From: Gramella sp. MAR_2010_147
GTDB lineage: Bacteria; Bacteroidota; Bacteroidia; Flavobacteriales; Flavobacteriaceae
Assembly (NCBI RefSeq): GCF_900105135.1
Contig: NZ_LT629741.1
Location: 3,094,484 to 3,158,483, forward strand
Length of the DNA: 64,000 nucleotides
Reading direction: 5' to 3'
Below, in pieces: positions 1 through 8,535 of the stretch (its first letter is position 1; each line of letters starts with the position of its first letter). A program made the translations under genes and the position numbers. The notes beneath the pieces are model-generated. The model was not told the origin of the DNA. It worked only from the letters and a program-made list of their open reading frames with translations, and did not search any database.

Positions 1-384
1 GATACGCCATATAGGCCAGAAGGCTGGACGGTGAAACAATTAGTGCATCATATTGCCGATAGCCATATGAACGCTTTGCTTCGCTTTAAATGGGCAATGA
101 CCGAAGATGAACCCACGATTAAGGCATATGATGAAAAAGGCTTCGCTCAGTTATATGACTCTCGTTTAGCGCCGGTGGAAATCTCACTGGACTTTATAAC
201 TGCGCTGCACGGAAAATGGACGATCTTACTGGAAAATATGAGTGTTTCAGATTTTGAAAAGACTTTTGTTCATCCTGCTACAGGCCATAGATATACTTTA
301 AAAGAAAGTCTGGGAAATTATTCCTGGCATAGCAGACACCATTATGCTCATCTAAATAATCTAATAATAAAAAAAGGCTGGTAA
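1..384 (+). CDS. DinB/YfiT-family metal-dependent protein (5' end outside window)
   Basis: The reading frame is open from base 1 (DTPYRPEGWTVKQLVHHIAD), so the gene begins before the window and the GTG at 31 is an internal valine. The partial product resembles YfiT/BstA proteins of the DinB four-helix-bundle superfamily. These bind a divalent metal through three histidines and include thiol transferases and hydrolases. Visible matches are the HHIADSH segment near the start and the C-terminal SWHSRHHYAHL segment, which supply the expected metal-ligand histidines. The substrate cannot be read from the sequence. The stop codon lies inside a strong terminator hairpin, so this is the last gene of its transcript. 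Confidence 0.85.
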   Translation, partial: DTPYRPEGWTVKQLVHHIADSHMNALLRFKWAMTEDEPTIKAYDEKGFAQLYDSRLAPVEISLDFITALHGKWTILLENMSVSDFEKTFVHPATGHRYTLKESLGNYSWHSRHHYAHLNNLIIKKGW

Positions 385-400
385 CCTACCAGCCTTTTTT
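370..400 (+). terminator. Intrinsic terminator overlapping the stop codon
   Basis: A 14-bp perfect stem (370-383 with 387-400) has a 3-nt loop, an A-run on the left arm and a T-run on the right. It can work in both directions and contains the stop codon of the DinB-family gene. Confidence 0.85.
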
Positions 401-493
401 ATTCATATAGTCATTTGGAGTGCAAGTCAAAAGATATTCAAAGATCTTTTAATTGTGATCGATATAGCTCTGCACAAACAATTCCCCGAAATA

Positions 494-1138
494 TTATTTA
501 TTAAGTTCAGGTTGCGCAGTGGTTCTTAAATAAGGCTTTACAACTTTATAACCTTTCGGGAACATCTTATCTGCCTCTTCATTGCTTACCGAGGGACTTA
601 TAACCACATCTTCGCCATGTTTCCAGTTTGCAGGAGTCGCAACTTTATTATACGCAGTTAGCTGAAGCGAATCTATTACCCGTAATAATTCATCAAAATT
701 TCTACCTGTGCTTGCAGGATAGGTAAGGGTCATTTTAATGCTTTTATCAGGTGCTATGACAAATACAGATCTTACAGTAAGGGTGTCGTCTGCATTGGGA
801 TGAATCATCCCATAAAGATCAGATACTTTTCGGTCCTCATCTGCAATAATGGGGAAATTAACCGTGGTATTTTGAGTCTCATTAATGTCCTTTATCCAAC
901 CTTCGTGAGATTTCAATCCATCCACACTTAGCGCCATCACTTTTACATCACGTTTATCAAATTTAGCTTTATAATTGGCTACGGTCCCTAATTCGGTCGT
1001 GCACACAGGCGTATAATCGGCCGGATGGGAGAAAAGAATTCCCCAGCTACCACCAAGATAATCATGGAAATTGATTTTTCCTTCCGAAGTTTCGGCATCA
1101 AAGTTCGGGGCTTTGTCTCCTAATTTCAAATCACTCAT
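494..1138 (-). CDS. 1-Cys peroxiredoxin (Prx6 type)
   Basis: This 214-residue protein belongs to the AhpC/TSA peroxiredoxins of the Prx6 subfamily, which reduce hydrogen and organic peroxides in the cytoplasm. The peroxidatic site is PVCTTE with Cys46, preceded by the family-typical SHPADYTP. No other cysteine is present, so there is no resolving cysteine and an external thiol must reduce it. The long C-terminal extension (about residues 160-214) is also typical of Prx6. I chose the ATG at 1138, two codons inside a longer frame that opens with TTG at 1144, because family members begin close to this point. A second thiol-redox gene lies just upstream on the same strand. Confidence 0.93.
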   Translation of the reverse strand: MSDLKLGDKAPNFDAETSEGKINFHDYLGGSWGILFSHPADYTPVCTTELGTVANYKAKFDKRDVKVMALSVDGLKSHEGWIKDINETQNTTVNFPIIADEDRKVSDLYGMIHPNADDTLTVRSVFVIAPDKSIKMTLTYPASTGRNFDELLRVIDSLQLTAYNKVATPANWKHGEDVVISPSVSNEEADKMFPKGYKVVKPYLRTTAQPELNK

Positions 1139-1235
1139 AATCAATATGTTTTTGTTTCGTATTAATAACCTATTAAATCTATAGGTTTATAAAATCAAAG
1201 AAAATAAATTCCCAAAAATGAAAGATACAGTTAAA

Positions 1236-1793
1236 TTATTCCTTCCATTTTATATTACACCCGATACTGGGTTTTTGATCTTCAGCCACCTTTCGGTTAT
1301 TTAAAATAGCATCCATAGCTTCTCTAAGATCACGGCCATTAGGATGAATTCCGTTTCCAGGCCTACTGTCATCCAACTGTCCTCGGTAAATTAATTTTAA
1401 TTCATCATCAAAAAGGTAAAAATCGGGCGTACATGCTGCGTCGTAAGCTTTGGCAATTTCCTGGGTACCATCAAACAGGTATGGGAAAGAGTATTGATGT
1501 TTTGCAGCATGCTCTTTCATCTTTTCGGGGCTATCCTGCGGATAATTTTTAATGTCATTACTCATAATTCCTGCAAAGCCAAAGCCTAATTGCCGGTACT
1601 CATTGGCAATACGTACAATTTCTTCGTTCACATGTTTTACAAAGGGACAGTGATTGCAAATAAACATGATTAAAGTTCCGCGTTCACCTTTTACTTCATC
1701 CAGCGTCATAAGATGATCTGTAATGGTATCCATTAATTTAAAATTGGGAGCTTTGGTTCCCAGCCTAATCATATTTGAAGCGGTACGTGACAT
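1236..1793 (-). CDS. Thioredoxin-fold redoxin (AhpC/TSA superfamily)
   Basis: A 185-residue cytoplasmic redoxin with no signal peptide. Near the N terminus it has the family opening GTKAPNFKL, and then a CNHCPF active site with Cys46 and Cys49 in a CxxC arrangement. Relatives are usually annotated as thioredoxin family or redoxin domain proteins; the physiological partner is unknown. It lies about 100 bp upstream of the 1-Cys peroxiredoxin on the same strand, so a role in recycling that enzyme is possible, but this is inferred from position only. Confidence 0.85.
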   Translation of the reverse strand: MSRTASNMIRLGTKAPNFKLMDTITDHLMTLDEVKGERGTLIMFICNHCPFVKHVNEEIVRIANEYRQLGFGFAGIMSNDIKNYPQDSPEKMKEHAAKHQYSFPYLFDGTQEIAKAYDAACTPDFYLFDDELKLIYRGQLDDSRPGNGIHPNGRDLREAMDAILNNRKVAEDQKPSIGCNIKWKE

Positions 1794-1858
1794 CTTTTTT
1801 CTTAAAATTAATTATTAATGATGAATATTCTCTATTTTGACCTTCTTAAAATTTCAAG

Positions 1859-2197
1859 ATGGAAGAAATTAATTGGAGCGACTTTGAAAAAGTAGGAATG
1901 CGGGTAGGTACTATTACTAAGGTGGAAGAGTTTCCAGAGGCCAGAGACCCAGCTTATAAAATGACTATAGATTTTGGAGAGGAAATCGGCGAGAAGCGAT
2001 CTTCTGCTCAAATCACAAGAAGATATACGAGAGAAGAATTGCCCGGTAGACAAATTATTGCAGTGATCAATTTTCCTGTAAAACGAATTGCCGGATTTAA
2101 AAGTGAATGTCTGGTTCTTGGTGTGCTTGGCGAAAATAAGGATGTGGTATTACTTTCACCCGATCAAAAAATGCCAAACGGATCAAAAATAGCTTAA
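1859..2197 (+). CDS. csaA: CsaA-like tRNA-binding protein
   Basis: This 112-residue protein is a stand-alone OB-fold domain of the CsaA/Trbp111 family, which binds tRNA and has been described as an export-related chaperone in Bacillus. The sequence shows the family pattern: WSDFEKVGMRVGTI at the N terminus, EFPEARDPAYK, QITRRYTREEL and the C-terminal SPDQKMPNGSKIA. Length matches the family. It is divergent from the redoxin gene at 1793 and is followed by a long hairpin. No other secretion gene is adjacent. Confidence 0.92.
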   Translation: MEEINWSDFEKVGMRVGTITKVEEFPEARDPAYKMTIDFGEEIGEKRSSAQITRRYTREELPGRQIIAVINFPVKRIAGFKSECLVLGVLGENKDVVLLSPDQKMPNGSKIA

Positions 2198-2221
2198 AAT
2201 ATTTCTACTTTAAAAGTATGA

Positions 2222-2255
2222 GGCACACTAAAAATTTCAAAAATTTTAGTGTGCC
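2222..2255. terminator. Long hairpin after csaA
   Basis: The arms 2222-2237 and 2241-2255 form about 15 paired bases with one bulge and a 3-nt loop. No T-run follows, so it could be a weak terminator, an mRNA-stabilising hairpin or a protein-binding palindrome. Confidence 0.5.
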
Positions 2256-2396
2256 GATACTAAACCATAATCTGGTGTTTATACAATACGGTATTCATTC
2301 TTACGATTCCCTGTCTTGATTTCTCTACGTGGCTGAACCTATTTCTGCTACAGTATCTCTTAAATGATTAAACCTAAGACAGGAAATGAGATGATA

Positions 2397-4913
2397 CTAC
2401 ATCTCGTCCCCAAAGAAAATAGCGTTCATCAGTAATTTATTGGTTCCATACCAAAACGCTCTAAAATTTGTATTATCTGTGAACAGCATTACTTCACCAC
2501 GTCCCAGACTTTTATGTTTGAAAGGCACCGTTCTGGCTATAGAATCCAGGTTTGGTTTACTAATATACCCGCTTAGTAAAGGCTTTTCGGTATATTGGAT
2601 AGGGTTATTGTAGCTCTGCTCGTCTGCCTCCATAAATATGGTAGTATTTCTGAAAATCGCTATTTTATTGTCTTTATATCCAAAAGCGATTGGATGACTC
2701 CTGTCCAGTTCTACTTCAAAAATAGCACCTCCTATCACCTGAGCGCCTCGAAAATCACCTCGTTCTCCAAAGCTGATATCCTCAGCGGTCATCTTATTTT
2801 CCTTAGTCTTGAATTCTATAAACTTATGCTTCTTCATCCAGTTTACGGCATTTCTATAGGCGATAATAGTTCCACCATTTTTGATCCAGTCTTTTAATTT
2901 AGGAACAAATTCATCACCAATTCCGCCACCCCAGGAGTTTGGAAGGATAATATCTGTATATCTGCTTAGATCTGCTCTGGAAAGGTCACTAACATCCAGT
3001 TTTGTGATCTTCATGTTGTATCGCTGATCGAATAAATGCCATATTTCTCCGGCATCATATGAAGTAATGGACTCTCCCACAACCATCGCCACTTTTTGTG
3101 GTTTTACTGCTCTAAATTGATTGCTACCTAAATTAATACCTTTAGTCATCCCGGTTGGAATAGCTGAAATTTTAACGCCGCTTTCTTTCGAGATCTCTTT
3201 TAGAAAATCGTGTAGTTCAGTTTTTTTCATTTTCTGGTTCTGAACCGGGATCATTATGGTACCATAGCCATAATTTTTTCCTTCCAGCCAGAAATCTTCC
3301 ATAGCTACTTTTGCTCGAATATCTTTTTCTAAAATGCTATTTAGAGCTTTTGGAGCCATATAATTCTTCCAGTTCAGTAAATAGGCATAATCACTTTCTT
3401 CTGGTAGTTCTGGAGAAGGCATATTGAGCTCTTCAATCTTATTGCCTGCATTTTTCATGGAAGCATCTTCGGTGAAATCGAGGTTGAAGGCCAATGGAAA
3501 TGTCCAGGCAGAAATATCGTAGAAAAGACTGTCTCTAAACTGAGTTCTTTTTTCGAACATAGCCTTTAGTAACCTATGCTGGCGTTGATCTTTAGGTACG
3601 ATATAAGCTGAACCTTTTTCAAAATCATCATTATCCTGACTAAAGTCACTACCAAGCTCATATACTTCTATTTTATGTCTTTTTAGGATCTCTGCTAACT
3701 TGTAAGCGCTCACTGGGTCCATGGAATTCCCGAATGCATAAGCTCCAGATTCAGAAGAATCACGAGCTTCCTTAAAAAAGTTACGCTGGTAGTCCAGAAG
3801 CTCTGTTCTCATATGTTGAGAAGCTTCCAGCGTTGAAAGCGCTGCGGTAAATTGATTTCTGATTGTGAATGGAAAAGTAAGGATGCCATTTTCAGTCTCC
3901 TGGGCATGTCCTCTGGAACTTCCCTGCTCAAACAAAATTCCTACACTCCCATTGATATCGGGAAAAGTAGAACCTTTTCCATAATAAAAATCGTCATAAT
4001 TTTCTTCGGTGTAATAAAGTGAACCAATTTCATCAAGTGCTTCGGCGTGATATGTGCCTATTTCTCTGGTGAGATCCTGGTTCATTTTTGGCGTTAATGG
4101 GTGTGTTCTTGATGGAATTCCCGGCTGAAAAAAGAATGTGGAATTTGATCCCATTTCATGGTGATCTGTTAGAATGTTTGGATACCACTTATGAAATGTG
4201 GCAATTCTCGCCTGAGATTCTGGTAATTGTACAGGCAACCAGTCGCGGTTCATATCAAACCAGTAGTGATTTGTTCTTCCTCCCGGCCATACTTCGCTGT
4301 ATTCACGATCCTGAGGATCTGGATTTATGTTTTCACTCTTATTGGTATTTGCCCAGTAAGCGAATCTCTGTAAACCATCCGGGTTAAATGACGGATCAAG
4401 TAAGATTACTGTATTTTCCAATACTTCTTCGATTTTATCTCCCTGAGCAGCAGCCAGGTAATAAGCATATAATAAGGCGGCGTTAGAGCCACTGGCTTCA
4501 TTTCCATGAATGGAAAAACCCTGGTTGATCACGATGGGCATTTCTCCAGTATTTAGAGATTCAGAGTCCCTTTCAACAAGGGAAACGTGTTTTTTTCTGA
4601 TGTTTTCAATATTCGCCAGGTTCTCTTCGGAAGAGATGGTAAGTAAGACCAGCGGCCTTCCTTCGTAGGTAGTACCGCGATTTTCTATTTGAATTCTTGG
4701 AGAGACCTCTGCCAGTTTGTTCATGTACATTAAAAGTCTATCATGACTCACATGCCATTCTCCCGGGATAAAACCAATGACTTCCTGCGGAGTGGGGATT
4801 TCTGAATTATATGAAATATCTGAAGGGAGATAGTAGTCCAGGGTGACTTCTGCATCCTGAGCCTGAACAATTAAAAATGAAAATAAGAAGAGTAAACTTG
4901 TAGTGATTCGCAT
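2397..4913 (-). CDS. Secreted M14 zinc carboxypeptidase
   Basis: An 838-residue exported M14-family metallocarboxypeptidase. The start at 4913 gives a clean signal peptide (MRITTSLLFLFSFLIVQAQ); a longer frame reaches 5006 but would put 31 unrelated residues before it and run through a terminator hairpin. Zinc ligands are visible as HGNE (His136, Glu139), followed by the DHHEMGS segment, and a GILFEQGS segment in the region expected for the catalytic glutamate. The C-terminal half resembles a glutamine-amidotransferase-like fold with a carbohydrate/peptide-binding region, as is usual in large Bacteroidota M14 proteins. It probably digests exogenous peptides in the periplasm or outside the cell. 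The substrate is not evident. Confidence 0.9.
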   Translation of the reverse strand: MRITTSLLFLFSFLIVQAQDAEVTLDYYLPSDISYNSEIPTPQEVIGFIPGEWHVSHDRLLMYMNKLAEVSPRIQIENRGTTYEGRPLVLLTISSEENLANIENIRKKHVSLVERDSESLNTGEMPIVINQGFSIHGNEASGSNAALLYAYYLAAAQGDKIEEVLENTVILLDPSFNPDGLQRFAYWANTNKSENINPDPQDREYSEVWPGGRTNHYWFDMNRDWLPVQLPESQARIATFHKWYPNILTDHHEMGSNSTFFFQPGIPSRTHPLTPKMNQDLTREIGTYHAEALDEIGSLYYTEENYDDFYYGKGSTFPDINGSVGILFEQGSSRGHAQETENGILTFPFTIRNQFTAALSTLEASQHMRTELLDYQRNFFKEARDSSESGAYAFGNSMDPVSAYKLAEILKRHKIEVYELGSDFSQDNDDFEKGSAYIVPKDQRQHRLLKAMFEKRTQFRDSLFYDISAWTFPLAFNLDFTEDASMKNAGNKIEELNMPSPELPEESDYAYLLNWKNYMAPKALNSILEKDIRAKVAMEDFWLEGKNYGYGTIMIPVQNQKMKKTELHDFLKEISKESGVKISAIPTGMTKGINLGSNQFRAVKPQKVAMVVGESITSYDAGEIWHLFDQRYNMKITKLDVSDLSRADLSRYTDIILPNSWGGGIGDEFVPKLKDWIKNGGTIIAYRNAVNWMKKHKFIEFKTKENKMTAEDISFGERGDFRGAQVIGGAIFEVELDRSHPIAFGYKDNKIAIFRNTTIFMEADEQSYNNPIQYTEKPLLSGYISKPNLDSIARTVPFKHKSLGRGEVMLFTDNTNFRAFWYGTNKLLMNAIFFGDEM

Positions 4914-4945
4914 GGATTTGGTTTTGGAAAAATCTAAGATAAAAA

Positions 4946-4970
4946 AAACCGTCCTGAAATGGGACGGTTT
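4946..4970 (-). terminator. Terminator of the DUF3276 gene
   Basis: A 9-bp stem (4946-4954 with 4962-4970) is followed, reading the minus strand, by a run of eight T residues (4941-4948). It ends the DUF3276 transcript before the carboxypeptidase gene. Confidence 0.8.
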
Positions 4971-4992
4971 TATAAAACTGAAAGTAATTTTT

Positions 4993-5382
4993 TTAGATAT
5001 CGTCAAAACTTACATCGGTAAATTTCTCAGCTGCAGAAGATGTAGCGGTAGAATTCTTCTCACTGTTATCATCTTCATATTCTTTTTTGAAATCTTTTTG
5101 ATGACGTTCGCTAATTACTTCTTCACCTTTTTCGTTGATGATATAGTTTGTCATTTCTTCAAGGATCTCTCTAAAACCATCAAAATCTTCTTTGTAAAGG
5201 TAGATCTTGTGTTTTTTGTAGTAGAAAGAGCCATCGTCATTAGTGAACTTCTTACTTTCTGTAATTGTAAGATAATAATCATCAGCCCGAGTGGATCTTA
5301 CATCAAAAAAGTAAGTTCTTCTTCCCGCTCGTAAAACTTTAGAGAATATTTCTTCTTTCTCCATCATTCCCTTGTCGCTCAT
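4993..5382 (-). CDS. DUF3276 PUR-family nucleic-acid-binding protein
   Basis: A 129-residue Bacteroidota-specific DUF3276 protein related to the PUR-alpha fold, which binds single-stranded DNA or RNA. The core EIFSKVLRAGRRTYFFDV, the DDYYLTITESK strand and the YKKHKIYLYKEDF segment are all present. The C-terminal 30 residues are acidic and low in complexity. The start could also be the methionine at residue 6 or 7 (MMEKEE). It is flanked by its own terminator and lies downstream of the ABC exporter on the same strand. The exact role in these bacteria is unknown. Confidence 0.88.
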   Translation of the reverse strand: MSDKGMMEKEEIFSKVLRAGRRTYFFDVRSTRADDYYLTITESKKFTNDDGSFYYKKHKIYLYKEDFDGFREILEEMTNYIINEKGEEVISERHQKDFKKEYEDDNSEKNSTATSSAAEKFTDVSFDDI

Positions 5383-5457
5383 AAAATAGATTCTTTAATA
5401 GGTTTGTTATTGTCGAGTTCAAAAATCTAAAAATTTTTAACATCTAACAAAAAATTT

Positions 5458-7215
5458 TCACATTTCTTTTTCATTTAGCTGTTTTGCATACAGTTCTTTG
5501 TAATAACCGTCGGTATTCATCAACTTTTCATGAGTGCCCTCCTGTACAATTTGCCCATCTTCAAGAATAATGATTTTATCAGCATTTTTAGCTGAAGAGA
5601 TTCTATGACTTACTATAATGGTGGTTTTATCTTTTGATATTTGAAAGAGGTTGTTGAGAATTTCCTCTTCGGTTTCGGTATCTACTGCGGAAAGACAGTC
5701 GTCAAAAAGCAAAATTTCAGGTTCATGTATAATTGCTCTTGCAATGGAAACACGCTGTTTCTGTCCACCCGAAAGAGTGATTCCGCGCTCACCCAAAACA
5801 GTATCATATCCTTTGCTGAATCCCATAATGTTTTTATGAACGGAAGCATTTTTTGCGGCTTTGATGATCTCGTCTTCAGTAGCCTCTGTTTTTCCAAATT
5901 TGATATTATTGCGAATACTATCGCTAAACAGGAATGCATCTTGCGGAACATAACCAATACTTTGTCGTAGACTCTCAAGGTTAAGTTCCTGGTTATTACG
6001 ACCGTCAATTAGGATTTCTCCCTGATCTATATCGTAAAGTCTGCCAATAAGTTCAAGGATCGTAGATTTTCCAGAACCAGTTTTACCAATGATCGCCAGG
6101 GTTTGTCCCTTTTTCACATCAAAAGAAATGTTCTTTAAAGCGGTAATATTGGTGTCGTCATAGGTAAAAGTGACATTTTTGAAAGCAATATCTCCTTTTA
6201 TTGTATCTGGCTCTGCCTTTGGATTGGTTATTTCAGGTTTTTCACTTAAGAATTCATTGATACGCTCCTGGGAAGCATCTGCCTGCTGAACCAGGGATGT
6301 CACCCAGCCTATAGATGCAACAGGCCATGTAAGCATGTTTACGTACAAAATGAATTCCACCAGTACATCTATATTGGCTATTTGCCCTGAAATAAGTTGT
6401 CTTCCGCCAATATAGATCACGATAATATTACTAATCCCTATCAACAATATCATTAAAGGAAAAAAGAAGGCCTGCACTTTTACAAGATCAATATTCTTAT
6501 CCCGGCTTCCGTTGGATAACTGGGTAAAGTTATGATTGGTTTGAGGTTCGATTCCATAGGATTTAATTACTGCGATTCCACTGAAACTCTCCTGTGTAAA
6601 CGTATTTAGTTTTGATAAATATTGCTGAACCACCGTACTTCTCTTATGTATGGCTACACTTAATTTATAAATTGAAAATGCAAGGATGGGTAAAGGAATA
6701 ACCGTGTACAGGGTAAGTTCTGGAGCGGCCTGGATCATGAATATAAGTACAACTACAGTAGAAGTAAAGGTGGTGACACTATACATGATAGCAGGACCAA
6801 GATATAATCGTACTTTAGAAACATCTTCACTAATCCTGTTCATCAGGTCGCCGGTCCTGTTCTTTTTATAGAAGTTGAGAGAAAGATCCTGGTAATGTTC
6901 AAAAACTTCATTTTTAAGGTCGTATTCCATATGTCTTGACACCACAATAAAAGTTTGTCGCATCAAAAAAGTGAAAAATGCAGCTATTAAGGTAGTCCCC
7001 ACAATAAGTGCAATATTATAGGCCAGTTCACTTTTTACTACTGCAATATCTGTAATCTCACCACTGATATATTTTTCAATGATCACGGTACTTTTACCAA
7101 TTAGTGGAATGTAATAAATGGCGAAAATCCTGGCGGCGATCGTAATCACTAAGCCAATAAGTAATTTCCATTTGTATTTGTTAAAATATTTATTGAGATG
7201 CTGAAGGTTTTTCAT
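5458..7215 (-). CDS. ABC exporter, fused permease and ATPase
   Basis: A 585-residue half-transporter of the multidrug/lipid exporter type: a six-helix membrane domain (about residues 1-325) fused to an ATPase domain (about 340-575). Walker A is GKTGSGKST (377-385), the signature is LSGGQ (481-485) and the switch histidine is His537. In the Walker B stretch ILLFDDCLSAVD the catalytic glutamate is replaced by aspartate (Asp506), as in the degenerate site of heterodimeric exporters. No partner half-transporter is adjacent, so it either forms a homodimer with two weak sites or pairs with a distant protein. The substrate cannot be assigned. Confidence 0.93.
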   Translation of the reverse strand: MKNLQHLNKYFNKYKWKLLIGLVITIAARIFAIYYIPLIGKSTVIIEKYISGEITDIAVVKSELAYNIALIVGTTLIAAFFTFLMRQTFIVVSRHMEYDLKNEVFEHYQDLSLNFYKKNRTGDLMNRISEDVSKVRLYLGPAIMYSVTTFTSTVVVLIFMIQAAPELTLYTVIPLPILAFSIYKLSVAIHKRSTVVQQYLSKLNTFTQESFSGIAVIKSYGIEPQTNHNFTQLSNGSRDKNIDLVKVQAFFFPLMILLIGISNIIVIYIGGRQLISGQIANIDVLVEFILYVNMLTWPVASIGWVTSLVQQADASQERINEFLSEKPEITNPKAEPDTIKGDIAFKNVTFTYDDTNITALKNISFDVKKGQTLAIIGKTGSGKSTILELIGRLYDIDQGEILIDGRNNQELNLESLRQSIGYVPQDAFLFSDSIRNNIKFGKTEATEDEIIKAAKNASVHKNIMGFSKGYDTVLGERGITLSGGQKQRVSIARAIIHEPEILLFDDCLSAVDTETEEEILNNLFQISKDKTTIIVSHRISSAKNADKIIILEDGQIVQEGTHEKLMNTDGYYKELYAKQLNEKEM

Positions 7216-7289
7216 TCAGGATATTTAGCTTTGTTTGAGGATTCTGTAATTTAACAGGTTTTAAATCACCTCTTTTTAAAATATTATTA

Positions 7290-7297
7290 TTTTTGCA
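7290..7297 (+). promoter_or_regulatory. -7 promoter element (TATTTTTG) of leucine dehydrogenase
   Basis: It matches the Bacteroidota sigma-A -7 consensus TAnnTTTG and lies 52 bp before the start codon. No clear TTG is seen at the -33 distance. Confidence 0.6.
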
Positions 7298-7348
7298 GCA
7301 GATTTTTGATCAAATTCAAAATCTGAATAATTTAAAAATCAACAAATT

Positions 7349-8452
7349 ATGCAAGTTGACGTTCTAAATGCAAATGAACTAAAAAAGTCTGCTCCGGTAT
7401 TCGGACAGGTGTCGTTTGATGAACACGAGCAAATCGTTTTTTGCAACGACAAAGATACAGGTTTAAAGGCAATTATTGGTATTCATAACACGGTTTTAGG
7501 TCCTGCTTTAGGTGGTACCAGAATGTGGAATTATACCAGTGAATGGGAAGCTGTAAACGATGTTTTGCGCTTATCACGAGGAATGACTTTTAAAAGTGCC
7601 ATTACAGGATTAAATCTTGGTGGAGGAAAAGCTGTAATCATTGGCGATGCCAAAACAGAAAAAACTCCGGCACTCATGAGGAGATTTGGTGAATTTGTAC
7701 ATTCTTTAGGAGGCAAATATATCACTGCGGAAGATGTTGGAATGGAAACTTCAGATATGGATACGGTACGCGAGGTAACTCCTTATGTTACCGGGATCTC
7801 AGAATCTAAAGGTGGAGCAGGAAATCCATCCCCAATTACCGCCTACGGAGTATTTATGGGATTGAAAGCTTCCGCTAAATTCAAATATGGATCTGATGAT
7901 CTTGAAGGTAAGAAAGTCCTCGTTCAGGGAATTGGTCATGTTGGCGAAACACTTGTAGAATACCTTTCTGGCGAAGGAGCTATCGTTTATCTAACAGATA
8001 TCAATGAAGAACGTCTTGAAGAGGTAAGCAAAAAATATGGATCTCATATTTTTAGAGATGGAGATATTTACGGTGCAGATATGGATATTTATGCACCATG
8101 TGCTCTTGGAGCAACAATAAATGACGATACCATAAAAAGACTTAAAGTAGATATCATTGCTGGTGCTGCAAACAATCAGTTGGCAGATGAGGTTGCTCAT
8201 GGTGAGATCCTTCAGAAAAAAGGTATTGTATACGCCCCGGATTTTCTAATTAATGCCGGCGGAATTATAAATGTTTATGCAGAGCTTGAAAATTACGACA
8301 GGCAGGAAATTATGCGTAAGACAGAAAATATCTATAATACTACATTGAGAATCCTTGAAAAAGCTTCCAAAGATGATATTACCACTCACTTCGCTGCTTT
8401 GCAAATCGCAAAACAAAGAATTGAGGACAGAAAAAATCAAAATTTAAATTAG
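7349..8452 (+). CDS. ldh: Leucine/branched-chain amino acid dehydrogenase
   Basis: This 367-residue enzyme is a Glu/Leu/Phe/Val dehydrogenase that reversibly deaminates branched-chain amino acids with NAD+. Substrate and catalytic lysines are at Lys82 (MTFKSA) and Lys94 (GLNLGGGKAV), with the catalytic aspartate at Asp129 (ITAEDVGME). The Rossmann motif is GIGHVG near residue 190. The short glycine-rich N domain and overall length are typical of leucine rather than glutamate dehydrogenases. It has its own promoter, and a hairpin follows before nusB. Valine or phenylalanine preference cannot be excluded from sequence alone. Confidence 0.92.
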   Translation: MQVDVLNANELKKSAPVFGQVSFDEHEQIVFCNDKDTGLKAIIGIHNTVLGPALGGTRMWNYTSEWEAVNDVLRLSRGMTFKSAITGLNLGGGKAVIIGDAKTEKTPALMRRFGEFVHSLGGKYITAEDVGMETSDMDTVREVTPYVTGISESKGGAGNPSPITAYGVFMGLKASAKFKYGSDDLEGKKVLVQGIGHVGETLVEYLSGEGAIVYLTDINEERLEEVSKKYGSHIFRDGDIYGADMDIYAPCALGATINDDTIKRLKVDIIAGAANNQLADEVAHGEILQKKGIVYAPDFLINAGGIINVYAELENYDRQEIMRKTENIYNTTLRILEKASKDDITTHFAALQIAKQRIEDRKNQNLN

Positions 8453-8470
8453 TCAGTTCTAATTAATTGA

Positions 8471-8478
8471 TATTTTTG
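8471..8478 (+). promoter_or_regulatory. -7 promoter element (TATTTTTG) of nusB
   Basis: A TAnnTTTG match lies 58 bp upstream of nusB and directly before a 10-bp hairpin, so the nusB transcript would start at or within that hairpin. Confidence 0.55.
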
Positions 8479-8480
8479 CA

Positions 8481-8505
8481 GGGCGAAAGAGAAAATCTTT
8501 CGCCC
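8481..8505 (+). terminator. Hairpin between leucine dehydrogenase and nusB
   Basis: A perfect 10-bp GC-containing stem (8481-8490 with 8496-8505) is followed by TTTCTAATTT. It may end the dehydrogenase transcript and may also form the 5' leader hairpin of the nusB mRNA. Confidence 0.6.
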
Positions 8506-8535
8506 TTTCTAATTTCTAAAAGTTCTTTTACAATT

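Noticed and set aside
1832..2053. Minus-strand frame of 73 codons over csaA
   Set aside because: Antisense shadow of the csaA coding sequence without any domain.
8467..8535. Longer nusB start at 8467
   Set aside because: The extra 23 residues overlap the promoter and the leader hairpin and have no NusB similarity; ATG 8536 begins the conserved LTRRHIRVK segment.
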